Shown in pieces: positions 1-8,350 of a stretch of DNA of 64,000 nt. Source of the stretch: JACVRM01 sp963839815 (GTDB lineage: Bacteria; Actinomycetota; Thermoleophilia; Gaiellales; Gaiellaceae); NCBI GenBank assembly GCA_963839815.1, contig CAWIWF010000003.1, forward strand, positions 62,001-126,000, given 5' to 3'. A program made the translations under genes and the position numbers. The notes below the pieces were generated by a model. It was not told the DNA's origin and searched no databases. It was given only the letters and a program-made list of their open reading frames with translations. Position 1 is the stretch's first letter, and every line of letters starts with the position of its first letter.

Positions 1-522
1 TTTGGCGGGCGCTTCGTCCAGTCGATCGACGGCGTGGCCGGCAGCGCCGCCGGACGGCGCGACTGGTTCTGGTTCGTGAACGGCTACGAGGCCGACCGCA
101 GCGCTGCCGAGTACCGCCTGAGCGACGGCGACGTCGAGTGGTGGGACTACCGCGACTGGAAGCAGCCGGGGGAGGCTCGCGTCGTCCTCGGCGCCTTCCC
201 CGAGCCGTTCCGCCACGGCTACGACGGCACGCGGCGCACGGCGGTCGTCCACTTCCTGCCTGGCTTCGAGGGCGAGGCCCGGGCACTCGCCGAGGTGGTC
301 GGCGCCGGCGGGATCGCGGCGGCGCCGGAGCCCGACGGCGGCAAGCCGCCCGAGGGAGCAAACCTGCTCGTCGTCGGCACCCCCGGCTCCCGGTCCCATG
401 CCGAGCTCTGCCACGGCGGCAGCGCGGGTGCGCCCGTCTGTGTCTACCTCTCGGCCCGGCACGCGGGCGAGCTCGCCGGCGACCCGGCGGCGTTCCGCCA
501 CCGATTCGAGGTGACGGAGTGA
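1..522 (+). CDS. DUF4430 (transcobalamin C-terminal-like) domain protein, 5'-truncated
   Basis: The reading frame is open to the left window edge, so the N-terminus (probably a signal peptide) is missing. The visible start has the hallmarks of the DUF4430/transcobalamin-like C-terminal beta domain: a GGRFVQSIDG strand, the WFWFVNG core and the GDVEWWDYRDW end. About 110 further residues follow (GAFPEPFRHG motif, then an alternating hydrophobic segment) that I cannot assign. In eukaryotic transcobalamin and intrinsic factor this beta domain closes over cobalamin held by an alpha6/alpha6 barrel. Here it heads an operon with ECF transporter genes and ends with a secreted alpha/alpha-repeat protein, so a role as the extracellular ligand-binding half is inferred. 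The stop codon overlaps the next start (GTGA), implying translational coupling. An internal ATG at 34 is not the natural start because the domain begins upstream of it. Confidence 0.8.
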   Translation, partial: FGGRFVQSIDGVAGSAAGRRDWFWFVNGYEADRSAAEYRLSDGDVEWWDYRDWKQPGEARVVLGAFPEPFRHGYDGTRRTAVVHFLPGFEGEARALAEVVGAGGIAAAPEPDGGKPPEGANLLVVGTPGSRSHAELCHGGSAGAPVCVYLSARHAGELAGDPAAFRHRFEVTE

Positions 523-1211
523 GCGCTACGGCGGCGCTGGCCGTGCTGGCCGCGCTCGCCGTCGCCGCGCTGGCCTCGGACGTCCACCTGGTCCCTGCGC
601 TGGTCGCAGCAGTCCTGCTCGCGGCCATCGCCCGGGCGCCGCGCTGGCGGCTGTATGCGGGCGGAGCGCTCGTGCCGGCCCTGTTCCTGCTCGCGCTCTC
701 GCCGCTCCTGGCCACGAGCGGCTACGAGGTGCTCTGGCAGGGACCGCGCCTGCCCGTGCTCGGCACCCTGAACGTGACGTGGGAGGAGCTGGAGACGGCG
801 TCGCTGCAGGCGCTGCGGCTCGCCGCCGTGGGCCTCGCCTTCGCGGCCTACGCCCTGCTGCTCGACCACGACCGGCTCGTGGCCGCCGCCCGCTGGGCGC
901 GCCGCTCCGTGCTGATGGTCGCGCTCGCCACGCGGCTCGCCCCGACACTCGAGCGAGACGCCGCGGGCTACGCCGACGCCCTTCGCGGCCGGGGGATCGA
1001 CGTGTCGGGACTGCGCGGCCGGGCGCGCCTGCTCTCGCCCCTCGTCGCGGGCTCGCTGGAGCGCAGCCTCGACCTCGCCGAGTCGATGGAGGCGCGCGGC
1101 TTCGGCCGCCCGGGCGCGACCCACGCCCCGCGCCGTGCCTGGCCGGCCCGCGAGCGTGCGGGAGTCTTCGCCGCCGTCGTCTTCGCAGGAGTGGCGCTCG
1201 CATGGCTCTAG
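519..1211 (+). CDS. ECF transporter T component (CbiQ/EcfT-like)
   Basis: A 230-residue membrane protein starting at the GTG that overlaps the previous stop by 4 nt. The N-terminal half holds several hydrophobic helices. The C-terminal half has the two coupling-helix signatures of EcfT proteins, ALRGRGI and MEARGFG, whose Ala-Arg-Gly triads contact the grooves of the ATPases. The family transmits ATP-driven motion to the substrate-binding S component. The ATPase gene begins 10 nt before this stop, so the two are translationally coupled. Longer in-frame extensions upstream of 519 would read through the DUF4430 gene in another frame and were discarded. Confidence 0.85.
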   Translation: MSATAALAVLAALAVAALASDVHLVPALVAAVLLAAIARAPRWRLYAGGALVPALFLLALSPLLATSGYEVLWQGPRLPVLGTLNVTWEELETASLQALRLAAVGLAFAAYALLLDHDRLVAAARWARRSVLMVALATRLAPTLERDAAGYADALRGRGIDVSGLRGRARLLSPLVAGSLERSLDLAESMEARGFGRPGATHAPRRAWPARERAGVFAAVVFAGVALAWL

Positions 1212-2548
1212 CCGAGCTCGAGCGCGTCTCCTACGCCTATGCCGGCGCGGCCGGGGAGGCGCTTTCGGAGGTCTCGCTGCGAGTCGACGCCGGCGAGAGG
1301 GTGCTAGTGCTCGGTCCCTCCGGGGGCGGCAAGTCGACGCTCCTGCGGGCCCTCTCCGGCCTCGTGCCGCACTTCCACGGCGGCCGCTTCTCGGGGCGCG
1401 TCACCGTTGGCGGCCGCGACACGCGCGCCACCCGCCCGTCACACCTCGCGGGCACGGTCGCGACGGTCTTTCAGGATCCCGAGAGCCAGGTCGTGATGAC
1501 GCGTGTCGCCGCCGAGGTCGAGTTCGGGCTCGAGAACCTCGGCACGCCACCTGCCGAGATCGAGCCGCGCGCCAGGGCGGCGCTCGCCGCCGTGGGCGCC
1601 GTCGGGCTGGCCGGCCGCCGCACGACCGAGCTCTCCGCCGGCGAGCTGCAGCGCGTCTGCCTGGCGTCGGCGCTCGCGCTCGCTCCGGAGCTGCTGCTCC
1701 TGGACGAGCCGACGTCGCAGCTCGATCCTGCAGCCGCCGCGGGCTTCCTCGAGCGCGCGCTTGGGTCTGGGTGCGCCGTCGTCGTCGCCGAGCAGCGGCC
1801 GCTCCCGGCGCTCGAGCTGTGCGACCGGGTGCTGTTCGTCGAGGGGGGCCGGGTGGTGCTGGACGCGCCCCGCGAGCGGGGGATGCAGTGGCTCGCCGCC
1901 GAGCGGCCGGCCTGGCTCGCGGAGCCCGCAGCAGCAGGCGAGGAACGTCCCGGCGCGACCGTGGTCGACGTGCGCGGCGCCGCGTACGCATATGGGGAGC
2001 GCCAGGCTCTGATAGGTGCCGAGCTGGCCGTCCGCGCCGGCGAGATCGTCGCCCTGACAGGGCCGAACGGCGCGGGCAAGACCACGCTGGCGCGTGTCGC
2101 GGCCGGCCTGCTCCAGCCGGACGCAGGCTCGGTTGCGCGCCGCGGGCGCGCGGCGTACCTGGCGCAGGACCCCGGCCGCTACGTGGTCTGCGAGCGGGCG
2201 CTCGACGAGGTGGCCTTGGGCGTCCGCGGCGACCGGGAGCGGGCCCGGGCGGCGCTGGCGGCGGTCGGGTTGGCGGGCCTCGAGGAGCGGCATCCGCGCG
2301 ACCTCTCGACCGGCGAGCGGGAACGGCTGGCGCTCGCGGCCGTGCTCGTCACCGAGCCGGACCTGCTCGTGCTCGACGAGCCGACCCGGGGGGTCGACCC
2401 GGCGCGCAAGGCCGAGCTCGCCAGGCTGTTGCGGGCCGGGCGGGCGCGGCGCGGGACGCTGGTGGTCACGCATGACCGCCAGTTCGCGAGAGCCGTCGCC
2501 GACCGCGAGGTCGCGCTGGGACGCGACCGGGAGCTCGTGCATGCCTAG
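1202..2548 (+). CDS. ECF transporter A component, two fused ABC ATPases
   Basis: A 448-residue cytoplasmic protein with two complete ABC ATPase domains in tandem, replacing the usual EcfA/EcfA' pair. Domain 1 has Walker A GPSGGGKST, Q-loop QDPESQ, signature LSAGELQR and Walker B LLLLDEPTSQLDP. Domain 2 has Walker A GPNGAGKTT, signature LSTGERERLALA and Walker B LLVLDEPTRGVDP. Both sites keep the catalytic Glu after the Walker B Asp, so both look active. The ATG lies inside the end of the T-component gene, and the S-component gene starts 8 nt before the stop. The protein should power uptake of the ligand bound by the S component. Confidence 0.9.
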   Translation: MALAELERVSYAYAGAAGEALSEVSLRVDAGERVLVLGPSGGGKSTLLRALSGLVPHFHGGRFSGRVTVGGRDTRATRPSHLAGTVATVFQDPESQVVMTRVAAEVEFGLENLGTPPAEIEPRARAALAAVGAVGLAGRRTTELSAGELQRVCLASALALAPELLLLDEPTSQLDPAAAAGFLERALGSGCAVVVAEQRPLPALELCDRVLFVEGGRVVLDAPRERGMQWLAAERPAWLAEPAAAGEERPGATVVDVRGAAYAYGERQALIGAELAVRAGEIVALTGPNGAGKTTLARVAAGLLQPDAGSVARRGRAAYLAQDPGRYVVCERALDEVALGVRGDRERARAALAAVGLAGLEERHPRDLSTGERERLALAAVLVTEPDLLVLDEPTRGVDPARKAELARLLRAGRARRGTLVVTHDRQFARAVADREVALGRDRELVHA

Positions 2549-3215
2549 GGCGGCGGTGCCGGCAGCAGCGGCGCTCGCGTTCACCGGCGCGGCGTGGGCG
2601 GCGTTGACGCCCGACCGTGCCGGGCTTGCACTGCTCCTCGCCGCCCTGTCCCTGCTCGTCCTCGGCGCCGCCTGGCTCGAGGCCGGGCCGGACTCCGCCC
2701 GCGAGCTGGCACTGGTGGCGACGCTGGCGGCCGTGGCCGCCGCCGGCAGGGTGCTCTTCGCGCCGGTGCCGGGCGTGCAGCCGCTGACCGTCACCGCGGT
2801 CGCGGCCGGCGCTGCGCTCGGCGTGCGCGCGGGCGCGGCCGTCGGCGCGATCGGCGCGCTGGTCTCGAACCTCTTCCTCGGCCAGGGCGTGTGGACGCCG
2901 TGGCAGATGCTCGGCTGGGGGGCCTGCGGCGTCGCCGGCGGCCTGCTCGGGCGGCTGCTGCGGAACCGGCTCGCGTTCGCCGCCGTCTGCGGCGTGCTCG
3001 GGCTGGCCTTCTCCAGCCTGATGGATCTCTGGCTGTGGTGGAGCTTCTGGCCGCACACGGGGGCGGCGCTGGCGACGGTGCTGTCGACCGGCGTGTGGTT
3101 CAGCGTGGCGCACGCGGCCGGGAACGTCGTCCTCGGGCTGGTCGCCGGCCCCGAGCTCCAGCGGCTGTTGCACCGCTACGGGCGTCGGCTGCGCGTCGAG
3201 CTGTCGCCGGCATGA
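2541..3215 (+). CDS. ECF transporter S component (substrate-specific membrane subunit)
   Basis: A 224-residue protein with about six hydrophobic helices and the motif GQGVWTPWQMLGWGACG, which resembles the substrate-facing region of ECF S components of the DUF3816/ECF_trnsprt class. S components bind the vitamin outside and topple with the T component. The ATG overlaps the ATPase stop by 8 nt and the next gene overlaps this stop as ATGA. The substrate cannot be read from sequence; the flanking transcobalamin-like proteins suggest a corrinoid, which is inference. Confidence 0.75.
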   Translation: MPRAAVPAAAALAFTGAAWAALTPDRAGLALLLAALSLLVLGAAWLEAGPDSARELALVATLAAVAAAGRVLFAPVPGVQPLTVTAVAAGAALGVRAGAAVGAIGALVSNLFLGQGVWTPWQMLGWGACGVAGGLLGRLLRNRLAFAAVCGVLGLAFSSLMDLWLWWSFWPHTGAALATVLSTGVWFSVAHAAGNVVLGLVAGPELQRLLHRYGRRLRVELSPA

Positions 3216-4051
3216 GAGGGGCGGCGCTCGCGGCGCTCCTGCTCGCGCTCGCCCTGCCCGCCGCGGCCGAGCCGGCCGCCGACCCGGCCGGGTACGTCGC
3301 GGCGCGCCAGGGCGCCGACGGCGGCTTCGCCGAGCCGGGCCGGTCGTCGGACCCGTCGCTCACCGCCTGGTCGGTGCTCGGCCTCCGAGCCGCCGGACGC
3401 TCGCCGGCCGACCCGGGTGCGGCGGTCGCCTACCTCTCCTCCCAGCCCTACCCGACGGCGAACGAGCTGGCGCTGCGCGTGCTCGCGCTGGCCGCGCTCG
3501 GGGAGGACACCCGAGCGCTGGCCGACCGGCTGGCCTCGCTGCGGCGGCGCGACGGGCGCATCGGCCCGCTCGTCAACTCGACCGCCTGGGGAGCGCTCGC
3601 GCTGCGCGCAGCCGGCCGGCCTGTCGGGGCGTCGACCGTGCGCTACCTGCTCCGCCGCCAGCATGCGAGCGGCGGCTGGCCCTGGGCGCCCGGCGGCGCG
3701 CCCGACTCGAACGACACGGCGGCCGTGCTGCAGGCGCTTCGGGCAGCGGGGGTGCGGGGGCAGCCGATCATGCGCGGGCTCGCCTACCTGCGCCGCCTGC
3801 ACGCGCCGCGCGGCGGCTTCAGGCTGACGCCCGGCCGTGAGCCCGACGCACAGTCGACCGCCTGGGCGCTGCAGGCCTTCGCCGCCGCCCACGCGCGCCC
3901 GCCGGCCAAGGCGCGGGCATTCCTCCGCTCGCTGCGCCGCGCCGACGGCTCCTTCCGCTACTCGCGCCGCTACGTCACGACGCCGGCTCTCGTTACGGCG
4001 CAGGCGCTGCCGGCGCTCGCGGGCACGCCCTTCCCGCTCCGCGCGCCCTAG
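3212..4051 (+). CDS. Secreted alpha/alpha-toroid (prenyltransferase/squalene-cyclase repeat) protein, transcobalamin N-domain-like
   Basis: A 279-residue protein that begins with a signal peptide (MRGAALAALLLALALPAAAE). The mature part is a series of about 45-residue helical-hairpin repeats with the family pattern of QGADGGFAEPG, RRDGRIGPLVNSTAW, QHASGGWPWAPGG, RGGFRLTPG and RADGSFRYS; each turn carries a D/S-G-G/S-F/W box and is followed by a T/S-A-W helix. This is the prenyltransferase/squalene-oxidase repeat that also builds the alpha6/alpha6 barrel of transcobalamin. No QW-type DxDD cyclase motif is visible and the protein is secreted, so it is more likely a binding protein than a terpene cyclase. 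It is the last gene of the ECF operon (ATGA overlap) and overlaps the convergent cupin gene by 4 nt. Confidence 0.75.
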   Translation: MRGAALAALLLALALPAAAEPAADPAGYVAARQGADGGFAEPGRSSDPSLTAWSVLGLRAAGRSPADPGAAVAYLSSQPYPTANELALRVLALAALGEDTRALADRLASLRRRDGRIGPLVNSTAWGALALRAAGRPVGASTVRYLLRRQHASGGWPWAPGGAPDSNDTAAVLQALRAAGVRGQPIMRGLAYLRRLHAPRGGFRLTPGREPDAQSTAWALQAFAAAHARPPAKARAFLRSLRRADGSFRYSRRYVTTPALVTAQALPALAGTPFPLRAP

Positions 4052-4446
4052 CCGAAGTCGCCGCGGGCGATTGCCCTGCGCCGCTCGAGGTCGGCCGGAT
4101 CGACGAGCTGGCCGTCGCGGCCGACGTAGCCACCCTTGCCTCCCACCACGAGCAGGACGAGGTCGTCGTCGCCGGCGTTCGTGAACCGGCGCGGCGCCGT
4201 CGACTCGACGTGGCAGAAGCCGCCCGGGCCCAGCTCGCGCACGTCGCCGTCGACGTCGAAGCGGGCGGTGCCTGCGTGGACGAAGTAGAGCTCGTCCTGG
4301 GTCTCGTGGTAGTGGTGGATTCCCTGCTTGCCCGGCGGGATGACGAGCACGTTGACGCCGAAGGCGGTGACGCCGAGCGCTTCGCGCACCTTGCGGAAGC
4401 CGTAGCCGGAGCCGAGCTCGTCGATCGAGCCGAACGCGTGAGTCAC
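4048..4446 (-). CDS. Small cupin-domain protein
   Basis: A 132-residue single-domain cupin. The first cupin motif is PPGKQGIHHYHETQDELYFV and the second is GPGGFCHVESTAPRRFTNAG; the metal-binding set His-His-Glu is visible in the first and one His in the second. Such proteins are dioxygenases, isomerases or ligand sensors, and the sequence does not say which. The GTG start is supported by a TAGCGT hexamer ending 6 nt upstream and the lack of a Shine-Dalgarno. It converges on the ECF operon. Confidence 0.75.
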   Translation of the reverse strand: MTHAFGSIDELGSGYGFRKVREALGVTAFGVNVLVIPPGKQGIHHYHETQDELYFVHAGTARFDVDGDVRELGPGGFCHVESTAPRRFTNAGDDDLVLLVVGGKGGYVGRDGQLVDPADLERRRAIARGDFG

Positions 4447-4452
4447 GCGGCG

Positions 4453-4458
4453 ACGCTA
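4453..4458 (-). promoter_or_regulatory. -10 element of cupin gene (leaderless)
   Basis: TAGCGT on the minus strand, 6 nt before the GTG. Transcription would begin at or next to the start codon. No clear -35 is visible. Confidence 0.5.
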
Positions 4459-4603
4459 GCAGGCGCACTCTCGGCCCACTTTTGGCACATATGGGTGCGT
4501 CCGACGGCGATACCGTTGAAGCGGAGGGAGGCCCGCGGTGGCCCCGGCGGCGTCGCGCGCTGAGGCTCGACGCTGGCTGCGGAGGGCCGCCGACCGCCGC
4601 GGC

Positions 4604-4609
4604 TAGCAT
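4604..4609 (+). promoter_or_regulatory. -10 element of pcrA-like gene (leaderless)
   Basis: TAGCAT followed by 6 nt and then the ATG at 4616, with no ribosome binding site in between. Confidence 0.55.
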
Positions 4610-4615
4610 CGTCGC

Positions 4616-6767
4616 ATGGCCGTCGCGACGCCCGACCAGTACCTCGCCGACCTCAACGAGACGCAGCGCGAGGCCGTGCTCCACACGGAGGGGCCGCTGC
4701 TCGTCATCGCCGGCGCCGGTTCGGGCAAGACCCGCGTCCTCACCTACCGCGTCGCGCACCTGATCCGCGCCTGCGGCGTCAAGCCGAACGAGATCCTGGC
4801 GATCACGTTCACGAACAAGGCGGCGGCGGAGATGCGCGAGCGGCTCGACACCCTGCTCGAGCGCCAGGCCCGGCCGATCTGGATCCTGACCTTCCATGCC
4901 GCCTGCGGACGCATCCTGCGCGCCGAGGCGGCTCGGCTCGGCTACCGCTCCAACTTCACGATCTACGACCAGGCCGACCAGGTGCGGCTCGTCAAGTCGT
5001 GTCTGGAGGAGCTCGAGCGCGACCCGAAGCGCTTCGTGCCGCGCGGCGTGCACTCGGCGATCTCGAACGCGAAGAACGAGCTGGTCTCGCCTGCGATGTA
5101 CCGCGAGCGCGTCGCCTCCTTCTTCGACCAGACCGTCGCCGACGTCTACGACCTCTACCAGCGGCGGCTGTTCGGCTCAAACGCGGTCGACTTCGACGAC
5201 CTGCTCATGCTCACCGTCGACGTGCTCGAGCGCTTCCCGGAGGCTCGCGAGCGCTGGCAGGGGGCCTTCCGCTACGTGCTCGTCGACGAGTACCAGGACA
5301 CGAACCACGCCCAGTACCGGCTGCTGCAGCTGCTGGCGGAGAAGCACCGCAACCTCTGCGCGGTCGGCGACCAGGATCAGGCGGTGTACGGCTTCAGGGG
5401 CGCCGACATCCGCAACATCCTCGAGTTCGAGCGCGACTTCCCGGGCACGACCGTCGTCACGCTCGAGCAGAACTACCGCTCGACCAACACGATCCTGCGC
5501 GCCGCCAACCACGTCATCGCGAACAACCCGGAGCGCAAGGAGAAGAACCTTTGGTCCGAGCTCGGCGAGGGCGATCCCGTGCGCGCGCTCGAGATGGAGG
5601 ACGAGCACGCGGAGGCGCGCTACGTCGCCGCCCAGATCGCCCGCCTGATCGAGGAGGGCCTGAACGGCGCCGAGATCGCTGTCTTCTACCGCACCAACGC
5701 CCAGTCACGGGTGCTCGAGGACGTACTCGTCCGCCAGGACGTGCCCTACCAGGTGATCGGCGGACCGCGCTTCTACGAGCGCGCCGAGGTCAAGGACGCG
5801 ATCGCCTACCTGCAGGTGCTGGACAACCCGGCCGACGCCGTCTCGCTGCTGCGGATCGCCAACCGGCCGCGCCGCGGCATCGGCGACACGACGCTCGCCC
5901 GGCTCGGTGCGCACGCGGACGCGATGGGGGTGTCGCTCTTCGAGGCGCTCGACCGGGCCGAGGAGGCCGGCGTCTCGGGGGCGCCGCTGCGCAACGTCCA
6001 GGCGCTCTGGCGGCTGCTGCAGTCGCTGCAGGCGGCCGCGCGCGAGGTGACGGTGCCGGAGCTCGTGGAGCGCGTGCTGGAGGAGTCGGGGTACCTCGAC
6101 GCGCTCGAGTCCGAGCGGACGATCGAGGCGCAGGGAAGGATGGAGAACCTGCGGGAGCTGGTCGGCGTCGGCCGGCGAGTACCAGGCGGAGGCCGCGGAG
6201 CCGAGTCTGTCGCACTTCCTCCAGGAGATCTCGCTCTACTCCGACCAGGACGCGCTGCGCGACCGCGAGTCGCTCGTGACGCTGATGACGCTCCACAACG
6301 CCAAGGGCCTCGAGTTCAAGGCCGTCTTCGTGATCGGGATGGAGGAGGGGATCTTCCCGCACGCCCGCTCGCTCGAGGAGCAGTCGCTCGACGAGGAGCG
6401 GCGGCTCTGCTACGTGGGCATGACGCGGGCACAGGAGCGGCTGACGCTCACGCACGCGACCACACGCTCCCTCTACGGCAACCGCAGCTACAACCTGCCC
6501 TCGCGCTTCATCGACGAGCTGCCGGAGGACGGCGTCGAGCGCGAGCGGCTCCGGCCCGCCTCCTGGTCGTCGTACGGGGCGAAGGCGGGCACCGCGCCGC
6601 GCACCGACCTCCCCGAGCTGTCCACGGGGGACAGCGTGCGCCACGGGACGCTCGGCGAGGGCGTCGTCCTGCGGGTCGAGGCCGGCGGCGTGGTCACGGT
6701 GCGCTTCGCCCAGGATGGCGCCGAGCGCCGCCTGATGCTCGAGTACGCCCCGCTCGAGCGGATCTAG
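4616..6767 (+). CDS. pcrA: ATP-dependent 3'-5' DNA helicase PcrA/UvrD, with an internal +1 frame change
   Basis: About 716 residues once the two frames are joined, the normal length for PcrA/UvrD. Superfamily-1 motifs appear in order: Walker A AGAGSGKT (about residue 32), VDEYQDTN, QDQAVYGFRGAD, LEQNYRS, TLHNAKGLEF and VGMTRAQERL, then the C-terminal Tudor-like GDSVRHGTLGEGVV domain that binds RNA polymerase in PcrA. It unwinds DNA in repair and at stalled transcription complexes. The reading frame changes near 6170: removing one G (GTCGGCC read as GTCGCC) restores the conserved run from LRELVGVAGEYQAEA to motif V. Everything else is intact and the helicase is normally important for viability, so a sequence error is the simplest explanation. 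Start ATG supported by the -10 hexamer at 4604. Confidence 0.85.
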
Positions 6768-6797
6768 CTCGCCGCCCACGTCCGCCGGGGCGGCCGG

Positions 6798-6803
6798 TAG
6801 GGT
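6798..6803 (+). promoter_or_regulatory. -10 element of first Eis-like gene
   Basis: TAGGGT, 9 nt before the ATG at 6813; leader absent or only a few nucleotides. Confidence 0.45.
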
Positions 6804-6812
6804 CTCGCTCCG

Positions 6813-8048
6813 ATGGCCACAGCGGCAGCCATCCGTATCCGCACGGTCGAGCCTGACGAGGTCAAGCAGTTCCTGACCACCGTCGAGGCGGCCTTCGGCG
6901 AGGCCCTTCACGAGGAGGATGCCGAGCGCTGGGCACTGCACCTGCCGCCGGCGCGCCAGTTCTGGGCGTGGGACGGCGACGTGCCCGTGGGGACGGCCGG
7001 GACGATCGAGCTCCGCCTGCGTGTCCCCGGGGCCGAGCTACGTGCCGACGGGGTGACCGCGGTGGGCGTGCAGCCGAGCCACCGCCGGCGCGGGATCCTG
7101 ACGCAGCTGATGCGGCGCCAGCTCGAGGACGCCCGTGAGCACGAGGAGCCGCTGGCGATCCTCTGGGCGTCCGAGGCACCAATCTACGGCCGCTTCGGCT
7201 ACGGCATGGCCACGGTGGCGGCGAAGGTCGAGGCCGATCGCGACCGCACCGTCTTCCGGCAACCGGACGAGCCGGCGGGCGCCACGCGCCTCGTGACCGA
7301 CGAGCAGGCGCTCGAGCTGATGCCGCCGGTGTACGACCGCGTCCAGGCGGTCACGCCCGGGATGCTCGCCCGCGACGAGTCCTGGTGGAAGGCGACCCGG
7401 CTGGCCGACCCCGAGCACTGGCGGCGCGGCGCCGGCCCGATGTTCCGGGTCGTCTGGGAGCTCGACGGCAGGCCCGAGGCGTACGCGCTCTACCGGCTCC
7501 GAGGATCCTGGGACGACGGCATACCGGGAGGGGCGCTCGAGGTGCGCGAGGTGATCGGTACCTCGCCGCTCGCAACCCGCGAGATCTTCCGTTTCCTGCT
7601 CGGCGTCGACCTGCACCAGCGCGTCAAGGTGTGGGGCCTGCCGCCCGACCACTCGCTGTTCCTGTCGGTCACCGAGCCGCGGCGGCTCAAGTACACGCTC
7701 GGCGACGGCCTCTGGGTGCGGCTGCTCGACCTCGAGGAGTGCCTCTCGGCCCGCTCGTACGCGAGCGACGGCGCCGTCACCTTCGAGGTGGGAGACCCGT
7801 TCTGGCCCGAGAACGAGGGCACCTGGCGGCTCGAGGTCGAGAGTGGCCAGGCGAGCGTGACGCGAGACGGCGGCGACCCCGAGCTGCGCCTGGACGTCGC
7901 CGACCTCGGCTCCGCGTACCTGGGCGGGTTCTCATTCGCCCGGCTCCGGCGCGCCCGCCGCGTCGAGGAGCTGACGGAAGGGGCGATCGAGCGCGCCGAC
8001 GCGCTCTTCCGCACCACGGCCGACCCGTGGTGCCCCGAAGTGTTCTAG
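6813..8048 (+). CDS. Eis-family GNAT N-acetyltransferase (paralogue 1)
   Basis: A 411-residue protein with the three-part Eis layout: an N-terminal GNAT fold (acetyl-CoA loop VGVQPSHRRRGILTQLM, then EEPLAILWASEAPIYGRFGYG), a second degenerate GNAT region, and a C-terminal SCP2-like domain ending in WCPEVF, where the terminal carboxylate acts as general base in characterised Eis proteins. Mycobacterial Eis acetylates aminoglycosides and host proteins at multiple amines; the physiological substrate here is unknown. A paralogue of nearly equal length sits at 28939-30162 with the same C-terminal WCPE(V/I)F ending. Confidence 0.85.
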   Translation: MATAAAIRIRTVEPDEVKQFLTTVEAAFGEALHEEDAERWALHLPPARQFWAWDGDVPVGTAGTIELRLRVPGAELRADGVTAVGVQPSHRRRGILTQLMRRQLEDAREHEEPLAILWASEAPIYGRFGYGMATVAAKVEADRDRTVFRQPDEPAGATRLVTDEQALELMPPVYDRVQAVTPGMLARDESWWKATRLADPEHWRRGAGPMFRVVWELDGRPEAYALYRLRGSWDDGIPGGALEVREVIGTSPLATREIFRFLLGVDLHQRVKVWGLPPDHSLFLSVTEPRRLKYTLGDGLWVRLLDLEECLSARSYASDGAVTFEVGDPFWPENEGTWRLEVESGQASVTRDGGDPELRLDVADLGSAYLGGFSFARLRRARRVEELTEGAIERADALFRTTADPWCPEVF

Positions 8049-8159
8049 CCGCCGGTTGCTCCGAGCCCGGTCTGGGCACCGCTCTCATCGCACCGCGGCC
8101 GCAAGCGGTGCAGGCACCGCTCGGCGGACACACCCGTGTCCCCTCGGGACCCGGCTACC

Positions 8160-8262
8160 GCAGCCATGTCCCCGAGCCTGGCCCCACCCTCCCTAGGGGA
8201 GAGCTGCCTCCACCTCCCGCCCGGGCTCGACGGTACCCGAGAAGCTGTGCCGTGTCTGTGGC
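8160..8262 (+). repeat. Interspersed repeat, copy A
   Basis: Lies in the 302-bp gap between the convergent Eis-like and malQ genes. It shares CCTCCCTAGGGGAG, GCTGCCTCCACCTCCCGCCC (8203-8222), CTCGACGGTACCC and a GTGTCTGTG tail with copies B, C and D. No ORF. Confidence 0.75.
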
Positions 8263-8350
8263 GGAAGCGTGTCGATTCCGTGCCGGTCATGCGGCTCCGT
8301 TGCGGCGCGGGTCGACGGTCGGGAGCGGCCGTCAGGCGTGGTTGGCGCGG

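Noticed and set aside
3212..4051. Squalene-hopene or terpene cyclase
   Set aside because: It has a signal peptide, is too short, and shows no DxDD acid motif; only the repeat fold is shared.
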